Below are positions 8,343 through 16,369 of a DNA stretch of 64,000 nucleotides, piece by piece. Positions within the stretch are counted from its first letter, which is position 1, and each line of letters begins with the position of its first letter. The notes beneath the pieces are model-generated. The model was not told the origin of the DNA. It did not search any database and was given only the letters and a program-made list of their open reading frames with translations. Source of the DNA: Eubacteriaceae bacterium ES3 (GTDB lineage: Bacteria; Bacillota; Clostridia; Eubacteriales; Eubacteriaceae). The stretch is from assembly GCA_030586155.1 (NCBI GenBank), contig CP130741.1:1978680-2042679 (forward strand), read 5' to 3'. The position numbers were made by a program, and so were the translations under genes.

Positions 8343-9704
8343 CTAACGTTCGTCAATAGGAACATAGGGATTGCGTTCACAAACATTCTTATATGCAGGA
8401 CGGATAATTTTCCCAGCGTTAATCAGTTCTTCCAGTCGATGGGCACTCCATCCGGAGATACGCGCTATAGCAAAAATTGGGGTAAATAATTGCGGTGGCA
8501 GCCCCAGCATATTATATACGAATCCACTATAGAAGTCGACATTAGCACTCACACCTTTATATATTTTTCGAGTTTCAGCGATGGCTTCCGGAGCCAGGCG
8601 TTCAACCATGGAATATAGTTCAAACTCTTCCGTTTTCCCCTTTTCTTCCGATAGCTTTTTAACAAATCCTTTGAAAACGTTGGCCCGCGGATCAGAAACC
8701 GAGTAAATCGCGTGTCCAATCCCATAAATAAGCCCCGCTTTGTCAAAGGCCTGTTTACTTAAAAGTTTAACTAGATAATCTTTGACCTGAGCCTCATCAC
8801 TCCAGTCGCTGATATTTTTCTTGATATCTTCAAACATTTCGACAACTTTAATATTTGCACCACCATGCTTGGGTCCCTTAAGAGAACCAAGTGATGCAGC
8901 GATCACCGAGTAGGTGTCCGTTCCTGATGATGATACAACATGGGTTGTAAAGGTGGAATTATTCCCGCCACCATGTTCTGCATGAAGAACCAGTGCAATG
9001 TCAAGAATTCTTGCTTCAAGATCTGTATACTGGCTGTCAGGTCTTAAAATGTGGAGAATATTTTCAGCTGTTGATAAATGTGGCTGCGGTTGATGAATAA
9101 ACAAACTCTGGCCATCGTGATAGTGTTTATACGATTGATAGCCATATACAGCCAATAGCGGAAAGAGGGCGATCAGCTCCAGACATTGTCTTAAAACATT
9201 GGGAATACTGATATCACTGGCTCGGTCATCATAGGCGAACAATGTCAGAACGCTTCTGGCTAAAGTATTCATCATATCAGAGCTTGGAGCTTTCATGATG
9301 ATATCTCTAACAAAACTCGTTGGCAATGTTCTATAGTTTCCCAATACCCTTGAGAAATCATTCAGCTTTTTATTATCAGGTAGTTCACCAAATAATAGAA
9401 GATAGGTCACTTCTTCAAAACCGAAGCGATTCTCATTAACAAACCCATCCACTAAATCCTGGACATTGATACCACGGTAAAAAAGCTCTCCATCAATTCC
9501 AATTTTCTCACCATCTATAAAATTAAAAGCTTTAATCTCAGAAATTTCAGTTAAACCGGTAAGAACACCGTTTCCCTGAAGATCACGAAGCCCACGGTTC
9601 ACTTTATATTTTTTGTAGAGTTCCGGTTCAATAAAATTATTCGAACGACATAACTCACTATATGCAAGAATTTCAGGCGTCAGCTCAGAAAAGATTCGAT
9701 TCAT
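8343..9704 (-). CDS. gltA: Citrate synthase
   Basis: Condenses oxaloacetate and acetyl-CoA to citrate; in an acetogen this feeds 2-oxoglutarate and glutamate synthesis. The 453-residue protein has the si-type citrate synthase fold. It shows a catalytic-region HAEHGGGNNSTFTTH (about 235-249), SLKGPKHGGAN (about 269-279) and GIGHAIYSVSDPRA (about 320-333). The N-terminal about 40 residues are an extension seen in clostridial and lactic-acid forms. ATG at 9704 is preceded by GGAGATGG. It is transcribed alone, bounded by its own terminator and a long upstream gap. Confidence 0.93.
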   Translation of the reverse strand: MNRIFSELTPEILAYSELCRSNNFIEPELYKKYKVNRGLRDLQGNGVLTGLTEISEIKAFNFIDGEKIGIDGELFYRGINVQDLVDGFVNENRFGFEEVTYLLLFGELPDNKKLNDFSRVLGNYRTLPTSFVRDIIMKAPSSDMMNTLARSVLTLFAYDDRASDISIPNVLRQCLELIALFPLLAVYGYQSYKHYHDGQSLFIHQPQPHLSTAENILHILRPDSQYTDLEARILDIALVLHAEHGGGNNSTFTTHVVSSSGTDTYSVIAASLGSLKGPKHGGANIKVVEMFEDIKKNISDWSDEAQVKDYLVKLLSKQAFDKAGLIYGIGHAIYSVSDPRANVFKGFVKKLSEEKGKTEEFELYSMVERLAPEAIAETRKIYKGVSANVDFYSGFVYNMLGLPPQLFTPIFAIARISGWSAHRLEELINAGKIIRPAYKNVCERNPYVPIDER

Positions 9705-10502
9705 GTTCCATCTCCTTTATTTTTTTCGTTATTTTTTATCCTTATTAAATATTATAACGTATTTCCAGTCATAATAAAAGTTAAATCTAATAAAACAAGG
9801 CCTATTTTGAAAGTATTTCTTTATTACTATCATTTAATAATTTGCAGGGTATTAAATAAATTTCAAGTGAGGATAAAATTTGTTTAATTTTAATGCTCCA
9901 AAAGCAAACTTTTTTGAGGTTCAAATTTTAAAGTCCAACAATTTTGCTTAGCTAAATTTCAGTAAATAGAGCCTACTCGCAACATCATCTCCTTTTGTAG
10001 TATTTCAAAATGATGATTTTATAAACCATCATTCTGCAGTTTTTCGAATCAGGATAAAATGAAAGAAATCAGCCTTTTCTTTCATTTTAATAAATATAAT
10101 CTAAAATTTTGAAAGAATCTGCCATGATTCCTTTATTGTATTTTTGGAGGTGAAGTTTTCGTATCATTTTTTACTCATATTCTCTTTTATTCTTTATCAA
10201 ATAACAAAAGCTGAAGAGGCTAAGAATGCTGTAATTTTTATTTAATACGTTTTCAATCTACGCCTCTTTTTTGCTAAATGAACTATTGTAAAAAACTACT
10301 CACTGTGATAAACTAATCCTCGTTTTGAAAACGAAAGACTAACTATTAAAAGTCAAGTCTAAATTGACATTATTTGAATGAATTGCAGAAATGCAGTTCA
10401 GATAAGTTAAGAACTGAAAATGAGTTAACTGAACATTGAAAACTGCATGACAAAAAGAGCATCTTTGCAGGTGCTCAAAAAAGAGATATTTATTAAAAAA
10501 AT
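9705..10502. other. AT-rich intergenic stretch, no gene seen
   Basis: About 800 bases between citrate synthase and the IS110 transposase hold no credible reading frame. A perfect 13-bp AT-rich inverted repeat with a 7-base loop lies at 10056-10088. A TATAAT-like element upstream of citrate synthase near 9763 has only a poor -35. A terminator for the transposase sits at the right end. No tRNA, riboswitch or protein remnant was recognised. It may include the non-coding end of the insertion sequence. Confidence 0.5.
10446..10476 (-). terminator. Terminator after the IS110 transposase
   Basis: On the minus strand GAGCA and TGCTC (10457-10476) form a short hairpin with a 10-base loop, followed by TTTTTGTC. 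It is about 27 bases beyond the transposase stop. A-runs on the other side make it possible in both directions. Confidence 0.55.
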
Positions 10503-11678
10503 CTAAGCTGATTTAATGTATGTTTGCCCAGATCTTTCCAACTGGTAAATGACTCTTACAAGCTTTTTGGCCGCGTGAGATATTGCGACATTGTAGTGTT
10601 TTCCTTCAGAACGTTTCTTTGCAAGATAAGCTGCAAATATTGGATCCCAGTTACAAACAAATTTAGTTGCATTAAATAATGCATAGCGAAGATATCTGGA
10701 GCCTCGTTTCTCCATATGGGAATAGGCACCATCAAGTTGTCCTGATTGGTAAGTTGATGGCGACAGACCAGCATAAGCAAGTATTTTGTCAGGAGTATCA
10801 AAGCGTTTAAAATCACCGATTTCAGCAATAATCATAGCCCCCATACGATAACTGATTCCAGGAATGCTAAGAATGGGAGAATTTATTTCATCAATTATGA
10901 TTTTGATTTCAGATTCTATTTCATCAATTTCACAATCAAGTTCCTGAATAAGCTTAATGGTGTGTTTTAGTTCCAGTGATTTAGCCGGCATATTTGAGCC
11001 AATAGAAGTTCTAGCGGCTTCTCTGAAACGAACAGCGGTATCTTTGGAATATCGACCTTTAGAGGCTGTTTCAATGAGTTTGGAAAGCCGCGTAAGGTGA
11101 GCAGACGCAACAGCACTAGCACCCGGGAATTCAGAAAGCAATGCATAAACAGAAGTTAAATGAAGAGTAGGAACAAGTTTTTCCAATTCAGGGAAAAGAA
11201 TTGTAACAAGTCTGGAAATAGATTGTTTAAGTTTCGAACGTTGCTTTACTTTATCAAAACGATAGCGGGTTAATGACTTCAATTCTTCATTGTGGTAAGA
11301 TGTGTCTGAGTAGGACTTTAAGTTCACATCAGACATAATCATAGAAGCAATTGTTCGGGCATCTACCTTATCCGTTTTCGTCTGTCTAAGGCTTAGACTT
11401 TTTCTGTACAGATTGGTATGTAACGGATTGATAACATAGGTGGCGAGACCTTTATCAACGAGATAACCGAGAAGATTGTAACTGTAATGTCCTGTGGCTT
11501 CCAGCCCTACTTTTACTTTAGTTAAATCTTCTGCAACAGAGGAAATCTTCTGAAAAAAATCATCAAAACCATCACGGTTGTTCATAATGGTAAAGGCTTT
11601 AAAGAGTATCTCTCCATCTGAGTTAGTAATAAAGCAATCATGCTTATCTTTAGCAACATCAATTCCTGCATAAATCAT
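10503..11678 (-). CDS. IS110-family transposase (DEDD recombinase)
   Basis: Full-length 391-residue recombinase of an IS110-type element, which moves without the usual terminal inverted repeats. The N-terminal RuvC-like DEDD domain starts with YAGIDVAKDKHDC (first Asp near 6), then VGLEATGHYSY near 57 and TDKVDA near 100. The C-terminal Transposase_20 domain has LSIPGISYRMGAMIIAEIG and FDTPDKILAYAGLSPSTYQSG, which includes the serine-bearing segment. ATG at 11678 has AAGGAGA upstream. No frameshift is visible, so it looks functional. The exact ends of the element cannot be set from one copy. Confidence 0.93.
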   Translation of the reverse strand: MIYAGIDVAKDKHDCFITNSDGEILFKAFTIMNNRDGFDDFFQKISSVAEDLTKVKVGLEATGHYSYNLLGYLVDKGLATYVINPLHTNLYRKSLSLRQTKTDKVDARTIASMIMSDVNLKSYSDTSYHNEELKSLTRYRFDKVKQRSKLKQSISRLVTILFPELEKLVPTLHLTSVYALLSEFPGASAVASAHLTRLSKLIETASKGRYSKDTAVRFREAARTSIGSNMPAKSLELKHTIKLIQELDCEIDEIESEIKIIIDEINSPILSIPGISYRMGAMIIAEIGDFKRFDTPDKILAYAGLSPSTYQSGQLDGAYSHMEKRGSRYLRYALFNATKFVCNWDPIFAAYLAKKRSEGKHYNVAISHAAKKLVRVIYQLERSGQTYIKSA

Positions 11679-11870
11679 AACAGTTCTCCTTGAATAAATT
11701 TAATACTGTTTGGAACCCACGGGTACTCCCTGCGATTGTAACCTCGTTCTAAATAAACCGTCATGCGGTATCTAACTGATTAACAAATATACAAAGAGCC
11801 TGTGGTTGGAGCCTTTCGAAAACCATCTAGTGGTAGGAGATGAGAACCAATCCACAGTATCTCCAAAAAG
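11679..11870 (-). ncRNA. Candidate IS110 bridge-RNA region
   Basis: IS110-group elements carry a structured bridge RNA in the non-coding end upstream of the recombinase that base-pairs with target and donor DNA. Here about 190-250 bases upstream of the transposase start on the same strand contain no ORF and several short complementary segments, for example GGTTCTCATCTCC/GGTAGGAGATGAGAACC-type pairings and a CTGTGG/CCACAG pair. The limits are inferred from position only; the guide loops were not assigned. Confidence 0.35.
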
Positions 11871-11934
11871 TATAGCATACAGTCCTTGGAGAGGGACTAT
11901 AAACACTACTACTATATAATACGAGGAGATTTTT

Positions 11935-13503
11935 ATGGAAACTATTGAAGTAGGGTTGCTTTCAATTGTACCCCCACTCGTTGCAATTATTTTAGCACTG
12001 CTTACCAAGGAGGTTATCTCTTCCCTGTTAATCGGTATTTTATCTGGATCTTTAATTTACTCAATCTCAACAGGTGGTGGGCTCATTGAAATGAGTACGA
12101 CTGCTTTCGGCATAATGGCAGAAACAGTGGGTGCTCCGGGGAAATTTAATATTCTGCTTTTTCTGGCTTTACTTGGTGCGCTAGTCTATCTGGTCACCCT
12201 GGCTGGCGGCTCAAAAGCCTATGGAAACTGGGCCTGTACGAAATTGAAATCAAAACGAAGTGCACTGCTGGCGACCAGCTTACTGGGCGCTATTATCTTT
12301 GTAGATGATTATTTCAACTGTTTAACGGTAGGGACAGTAATGAAACCGGTAACCGATAAGCACCGGATATCAAGGGCAAAACTTGCATATATTATTGATT
12401 CAACGGCTGCGCCAATATGTATCATTGCTCCAATTTCCAGCTGGGCAGCTGCTGTCGGCGCTACTCTTTATGAAACAGGCAGTTTTACAAATGAATTCAG
12501 CGCTTTTATTGCCACAATCCCATACAATTTATATGCACTTTTATGTATTTTAATGGTTATTTTTCTGTCCGTCTTTAATCTTGATTTCGGATTAATGGCC
12601 AAACTGGAAGCTAGAGCAAACAAGACTGGTGAACTGGGATCTCTTGATGCCCTTTCTGATGATGCAGTCAAAATGCAGGACAACGCCACCATCTGGGATC
12701 TGATTATCCCTATCGGTTCACTGATTCTGTTTTCGATTCTGGCCATGCTCTACAATGGCGGTTTCTGGGCCGGAGAAGGACTCAGTTTTTCAGAAGCCTT
12801 TGGTAATTGCGACGCCTCCGCAGCTCTGGTCCTCGGCAGTTTCTGGGCCTTAATTGTAACCTTCCTGCTCTTTGTTCCCCGAAAATTGATTGGTTTTAAA
12901 GAATTTATGGGCGGTTTAAGCGAAGGCATTAAAACTATGGTTCCCGCCTATATCATTTTAACGCTGGCCTGGACAATCGGTTCCTTATGTCAGAATTATC
13001 TGGGAACCGGCCTCTTTATTGGCGAGCTGGTAAAAACCAGCCATATACCAGTTGGACTGATTCCAGCTATCATTTTTCTGGTTTCTGCTCTTTTGTCTTT
13101 TTCGATCGGAACTGCATGGGGAACGTTTGGTATTTTTATCCCCATTGTTGTTTTCATTTCCCAGTATTCGGCACCCGAACTAATGGTTGTGACCCTATCA
13201 GCTACACTTGCCGGATCTGTTTTCGGTGACCACTGCTCGCCGATCTCTGACACCACTATTTTGTCCTCAACTGGGGCTGGTTGTGACCACCTAGAACATG
13301 TATCCACGCAAATGGTTTATGCCATGATCGTGGCAGCCTGCAGCTTTGTTGGCTACCTTATCGCCGGATTCAGTTACGGAAATCTGCCTCTCACCCTGGG
13401 AAGCTCAGTTATTTTATTAATCGTTACCCTGATGATTCTTCGCCGAATTCACCGTAAAAACATAGAAGTTGAAAACACTTCAGATAATTCCGAGCTGCTT
13501 TAA
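11935..13503 (+). CDS. NhaC-family Na+/H+ antiporter
   Basis: A 522-residue polytopic membrane protein with about 11-12 hydrophobic segments. The conserved DDYFNCLTVGTVMKP (about 123-137) and GDHCSPISDTTILSSTGAGC (about 431-450) are diagnostic of the NhaC ion-transporter family. It probably exchanges sodium for protons or a metabolite; close relatives include amino-acid/malate antiporters, so the substrate is uncertain. ATG at 11935 has GAGGAG upstream. It stands alone, next to an insertion sequence on one side and a strong terminator on the other. A Na+-handling transporter fits a sodium-dependent acetogen, but that link is inference. Confidence 0.88.
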   Translation: METIEVGLLSIVPPLVAIILALLTKEVISSLLIGILSGSLIYSISTGGGLIEMSTTAFGIMAETVGAPGKFNILLFLALLGALVYLVTLAGGSKAYGNWACTKLKSKRSALLATSLLGAIIFVDDYFNCLTVGTVMKPVTDKHRISRAKLAYIIDSTAAPICIIAPISSWAAAVGATLYETGSFTNEFSAFIATIPYNLYALLCILMVIFLSVFNLDFGLMAKLEARANKTGELGSLDALSDDAVKMQDNATIWDLIIPIGSLILFSILAMLYNGGFWAGEGLSFSEAFGNCDASAALVLGSFWALIVTFLLFVPRKLIGFKEFMGGLSEGIKTMVPAYIILTLAWTIGSLCQNYLGTGLFIGELVKTSHIPVGLIPAIIFLVSALLSFSIGTAWGTFGIFIPIVVFISQYSAPELMVVTLSATLAGSVFGDHCSPISDTTILSSTGAGCDHLEHVSTQMVYAMIVAACSFVGYLIAGFSYGNLPLTLGSSVILLIVTLMILRRIHRKNIEVENTSDNSELL

Positions 13504-13519
13504 CAACAGCAACTCAAAA

Positions 13520-13560
13520 CTAAAATACCCCACAACATTAAATGTTGTGGGGTATTTTAG
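13520..13560. terminator. Strong bidirectional terminator
   Basis: A perfect 20-bp inverted repeat around a single central base, with a GC-rich core (ACCCCACAAC / GTTGTGGGGT) flanked by A- and T-runs. It starts about 16 bases after the antiporter stop and can stop transcription in both directions. Confidence 0.9.
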
Positions 13561-13625
13561 TGGCTGAATTCCAAACTTTTCACTGTTAAGACTTATCTTC
13601 TTAATTAATGTAAATAAAAACATTG

Positions 13626-14324
13626 TTATTCATTTTCTGTTTTTGTCGCGTCTATGAAACTTACGTCAGCGGGTATGTCAAACAAACTACTCCCTACCCT
13701 TTTTTTATCTATAGTATTTGTAATCAAAGTAACGACTAAATCATTTTCACGATAATTCTCAAGCTTTAAAAGTTCACCATATTTAAGAGAATACCACATA
13801 TGATCTGACCGTACTCCTCTATCAGCCTCTATATATAGAACTTTCTCATCATCAATATATTCAACAATAGATGCTGTGATGATATCAGATTTATATTTTG
13901 ATAAATAATCCGCCAAAGATAACCCAATTGCATCATATCCTAATTTAGCACGATCACCAGCTTGTATCATTCCATCTCTGCTATTAATATCAAACGAGTA
14001 TGTTAAATCATCTAGGGCATTATAAATGTACTCGATAGTTTGACTACTATTAATAAGATATAGGTACTTAAAACCATCTTGTCGGACAACATCCACTGTT
14101 GAAGTAAAACCGCTCACATCTTCAATTAAAAAAGCATCAATATTTACTGTCTCTAAACCAATTACATCTAAGGAATCCAACAGATCTGTATTACTCAAAG
14201 TCCAGTCAGTGACAATAATAGCATCACGTTCAATAACGGTTGTATCAGATTCCTTTGCACTAATTGCAATATAACCGGTTAAAAACACTGCTGTAAATAG
14301 AAATACTAAAAATAATTTTTTCAT
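13626..14324 (-). CDS. Predicted secreted protein under a c-di-GMP-type leader
   Basis: A 232-residue protein of unknown function. Residues 1-24 form a signal peptide (a lysine pair, then LFLVFLFTAVFLTGYIA) with no lipobox cysteine, so it is either secreted or anchored. The rest is acidic. The C-terminal pattern (WYSLKYGELLKLENYRENDLVV, then SSLFDIPADVSFID) is reminiscent of the LolA/RseB-like lipoprotein fold, but this is a weak resemblance. ATG at 14324 has GAAAGGA upstream. The leader carries a cyclic-di-GMP-I riboswitch motif, which suggests a surface or motility-related role. No partner gene is adjacent. Confidence 0.7.
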   Translation of the reverse strand: MKKLFLVFLFTAVFLTGYIAISAKESDTTVIERDAIIVTDWTLSNTDLLDSLDVIGLETVNIDAFLIEDVSGFTSTVDVVRQDGFKYLYLINSSQTIEYIYNALDDLTYSFDINSRDGMIQAGDRAKLGYDAIGLSLADYLSKYKSDIITASIVEYIDDEKVLYIEADRGVRSDHMWYSLKYGELLKLENYRENDLVVTLITNTIDKKRVGSSLFDIPADVSFIDATKTENE

Positions 14325-14382
14325 TTAATCCTTTCTTCATTCACTTGAAAAACTGCACCTATACGAGAAACAGATAATCAGT

Positions 14383-14410
14383 AAAAAAGCAGATATGTCA
14401 CCATACCTGC
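14383..14410 (-). terminator. Riboswitch-associated terminator hairpin
   Basis: On the minus strand a 9-bp stem (14402-14410 with 14389-14397) closes a 4-base loop and is followed by six Ts. It overlaps the 3' edge of the aptamer, as expected for a transcription-terminating expression platform of the leader of the secreted-protein gene. Confidence 0.7.
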
Positions 14411-14489
14411 CGAAATGCAGCTGGCTGGCTTCCCTCTTGGTTAAACCCCTATAGTTTTGCGTCCTTACCTTTCGATAAGTTTGCCTAAA
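14405..14489 (-). promoter_or_regulatory. Cyclic-di-GMP-I (GEMM-I) riboswitch aptamer
   Basis: Read on the minus strand this has the GEMM-I core in order: AGGCAAAC, a hairpin closed by a GAAA tetraloop (TTATC-GAAA-GGTAA), GGACGCAAA, and a second arm with a tetraloop-receptor-like segment and AGCCAGC. The tetraloop arm and the GACGCAAA junction are the most conserved parts of the class. The closing helix P1 pairs imperfectly here. The gene start lies about 80 bases downstream. Ligand preference and on/off polarity cannot be decided by eye. Confidence 0.8.
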
Positions 14490-15034
14490 TATCATTAAAT
14501 TAATCGTAGATAGCTAATATCCGTATATTATCATTTTTTTTAAATAAATACAAGGAAATAAAAGTAAAAAATAGCAATCGACTTATAGTTCACCGCTTTA
14601 AATTCAATTTTAACTACCTAAATATATATTTTCAATCATTGATGTGATGGTAAAAATTATATGACAGCTTTATGTATAATTATCATTGAAATATATATAC
14701 AATACTTTGGTAATGGCAAACATTGCTTAACTTACGTCACCACATTAGCATCTTGTGCATCAGTTATTATAAAAGCATATTCATTTTACTTCTTTACACA
14801 TAAAAAAATCCACTACAAACGCATATTTAATGCGGTTCTAATGGATCCTTAGTTCATTTTTATTTGGCAGGGGCAGAAGGATTTGAATTATTATCTTTCC
14901 TGAAATCCGCAATAATCAATCATGCTGACACTAGTCATAAATCCTATTATAAAGCCTTTTCTCATTATCCTTAATAATCCTAGATAACCCACTTTCATTT
15001 CTCTAAGGGGTACGCTAAGGGGTCAATTAAGGGG
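14490..15034. other. AT-rich gap at the island's left junction
   Basis: Contains the presumed promoter region of the riboswitch transcript, the left attachment copy at 14865-14887, and unassigned AT-rich sequence on both sides of it. A 63-codon frame at 14661-14852 lacks a ribosome binding site and is not called. Confidence 0.5.
14865..14887. repeat. attL core, 23-bp copy of the tRNA-Trp 3' end
   Basis: Identical over 23 bases to 24043-24065, covering CCA, the discriminator, the 3' acceptor strand and part of the T-arm of tRNA-Trp. The flanking bases differ on both sides, so this is the integration crossover region. It lies 148 bases from the integrase stop. Confidence 0.93.
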
Positions 15035-15037
15035 TCA
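15005..15037. repeat. Left arm-type repeats, three 12-bp phased copies
   Basis: AAGGGGT occurs at 15005, 15017 and 15029, exactly 12 bases apart, and the last copy supplies the TGA stop of the integrase. A 23-base segment (15015-15037) is repeated perfectly at 23953-23975. Position and phasing fit arm sites for the integrase N-terminal domain. Confidence 0.75.
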
Positions 15038-16183
15038 GAGTGTTTCAATGAAAGCGTTCATTCTGTCAGAGCTGGCCTTTCTCATGGAGTCAGTAACATG
15101 GGCGTAGGTGTCCATGGTAAAGGCTGCTGAATGGTGGCCTAAGTTCTCCTGTACTGTCTTGATATCGTCCCCAGCCTGAAGGGATAGGACAGCGAACGCA
15201 TGACGCAGATCATGAAAACGCAGGTCAGGGTGATCCATTGCAGCTACAATATTCTTATAGTGCTTAACCAGCGTCCGATGAACGATATTAGCCCCCAGCG
15301 GATTGGTAAAGATGAATTTTTCCGGGTTTTGCCATGCTGAACCTGCCCTTAACCGATTTTCAGACTGCTTTACCCGCTCTGCTTTAAGTGTGGTCATAAC
15401 TAAATCAGCTGGCTTAATTAGCCTTGTCTTGTTATTTTTAAGGGTAGACCATTTATAGGCACCGTCTAACCGCTGGTACTGCCTGTAAACATAGATGGTT
15501 CCGGCTTCAAAGTCTACACAGTCCCATGTCAGACCGATTATTTCAGATTGCCGTAAACCGGTGAATAGATCCACAAGGAATATATTCTCGTATGAATCCC
15601 CTTTGATCGCTTCCAGAAAAGCCGGTACAATGGTTTTATCAATCGGTTTGGTTTGAGTCTTGATAACCTTAGGTAGTTTACAGGTGTCAGCTGGATTAGA
15701 CCGAATATAGCCCAGATCAGCAGCCTGTTTAAGTCCTTTGTGCAGCACACCATGAATGTTCTTAACGGTTTTGGCTGCATAATCGTCATTCAGCTTGTTA
15801 TAGAATTTCTGCAGGTGGTGCGGTGCCAGTGCTGACAGCTTAACATTGCCCAGAGATGGGATGATGTGGGTATTAATTTGAACCTTGTAGGTCTTTATGG
15901 TCAGGGGCTTTAAATTTAGAACATAATCAGTGATCCAGATATTAAACCAGTCAGAAACCGTTAATTTTGATGGCTCCTTATATTCCCCGGTATCAATCGA
16001 AGCCAAGACAGCGGTCAGCTTCTTTCTAACTTCCTGTTGTGTAGCCCCATAGACGGATTTACGGATCTGCTTTCCTGTACCGGGATCACGTCCCAGAGTA
16101 TACCGAGCCTCCCACCTTCCATCAGGCCGTACACGGATTTGACCAGATCCCTGGGCGTTTCGGGTTTCCTTTTTTCTTGCCAT
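15035..16183 (-). CDS. int: Tyrosine-recombinase integrase of the satellite
   Basis: A 382-residue site-specific recombinase that integrates and excises the island at tRNA-Trp. Residues 14-68 form an AP2-like arm-binding domain (GRWEARYTLGRDPGTGKQ), about 74-160 the SAM-like core-binding domain, and about 175-375 the catalytic domain. The catalytic set is R211 (GLRQSEI), H324 and R327 (HDLRH), H350 (LGHHS) and Y360. ATG at 16183 has GAGGTG upstream. It lies next to attL, transcribed towards it, as usual for such elements. All active-site residues are present, so it should be functional. Confidence 0.95.
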   Translation of the reverse strand: MARKKETRNAQGSGQIRVRPDGRWEARYTLGRDPGTGKQIRKSVYGATQQEVRKKLTAVLASIDTGEYKEPSKLTVSDWFNIWITDYVLNLKPLTIKTYKVQINTHIIPSLGNVKLSALAPHHLQKFYNKLNDDYAAKTVKNIHGVLHKGLKQAADLGYIRSNPADTCKLPKVIKTQTKPIDKTIVPAFLEAIKGDSYENIFLVDLFTGLRQSEIIGLTWDCVDFEAGTIYVYRQYQRLDGAYKWSTLKNNKTRLIKPADLVMTTLKAERVKQSENRLRAGSAWQNPEKFIFTNPLGANIVHRTLVKHYKNIVAAMDHPDLRFHDLRHAFAVLSLQAGDDIKTVQENLGHHSAAFTMDTYAHVTDSMRKASSDRMNAFIETL

Positions 16184-16200
16184 TTTAACACCTCATTTCA

Positions 16201-16229
16201 TTGTAAAACTATATGAATTGTGGTATAAT
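16201..16229 (+). promoter_or_regulatory. Promoter of a small RNA, divergent from int
   Basis: TTGTAA (16201-16206), a 17-base spacer and a perfect TATAAT (16224-16229) face rightwards, away from int. The only thing downstream before the terminator at 16281-16315 is an 80-base untranslated-looking stretch. Confidence 0.65.
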
Positions 16230-16235
16230 AAACTC

Positions 16236-16315
16236 ATGTATAGGATAGAAATTTCCACAATTCTTATTCTCCTTTTTGAAGTCCTTGATCCCTGTCCGGA
16301 TCAGGGGCTTTTTTT
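16236..16315 (+). ncRNA. Predicted about 80-nt small RNA with anti-Shine-Dalgarno segment
   Basis: It starts at the expected +1 of the promoter above and ends at a strong rho-independent terminator. It lies between the convergent-strand genes int and the repressor and is antisense to neither. The unpaired segment 16264-16275 (TTATTCTCCTTT) is a perfect complement of 19996-20007, the ribosome binding site of the first gene of the middle operon. A 27-codon frame begins with an ATG at the predicted +1, so a leaderless micro-peptide is an alternative reading. Confidence 0.5.
16281..16315 (+). terminator. Rho-independent terminator of the small RNA
   Basis: An 11-bp stem (16281-16291 with 16298-16308, two G-T pairs) with a 6-base loop is followed by seven Ts. 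The T-tract is only on the plus strand, so it does not serve the minus-strand repressor gene. Confidence 0.85.
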
Positions 16316-16369
16316 ATGAGTCGGTAAATTATCCGAGTCAAACCTTCGACCCAGTAGGTTGTGGGTTCG

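Noticed and set aside
10056-10088. Perfect 13-bp inverted repeat as a terminator or IS end
   Set aside because: Nearly pure A/T stem with no adjacent gene end and no matching copy at the other side of the transposase, so no function was assigned.
14661-14852. 63-codon reading frame left of the island
   Set aside because: No ribosome binding site, AT-rich hydrophobic composition and no neighbour; looks like chance in AT-rich DNA.
16236-16319. 27-codon leaderless peptide frame in the small RNA
   Set aside because: It starts at the predicted +1 but runs through the terminator stem; open frames this short are common by chance, so the RNA reading is preferred.
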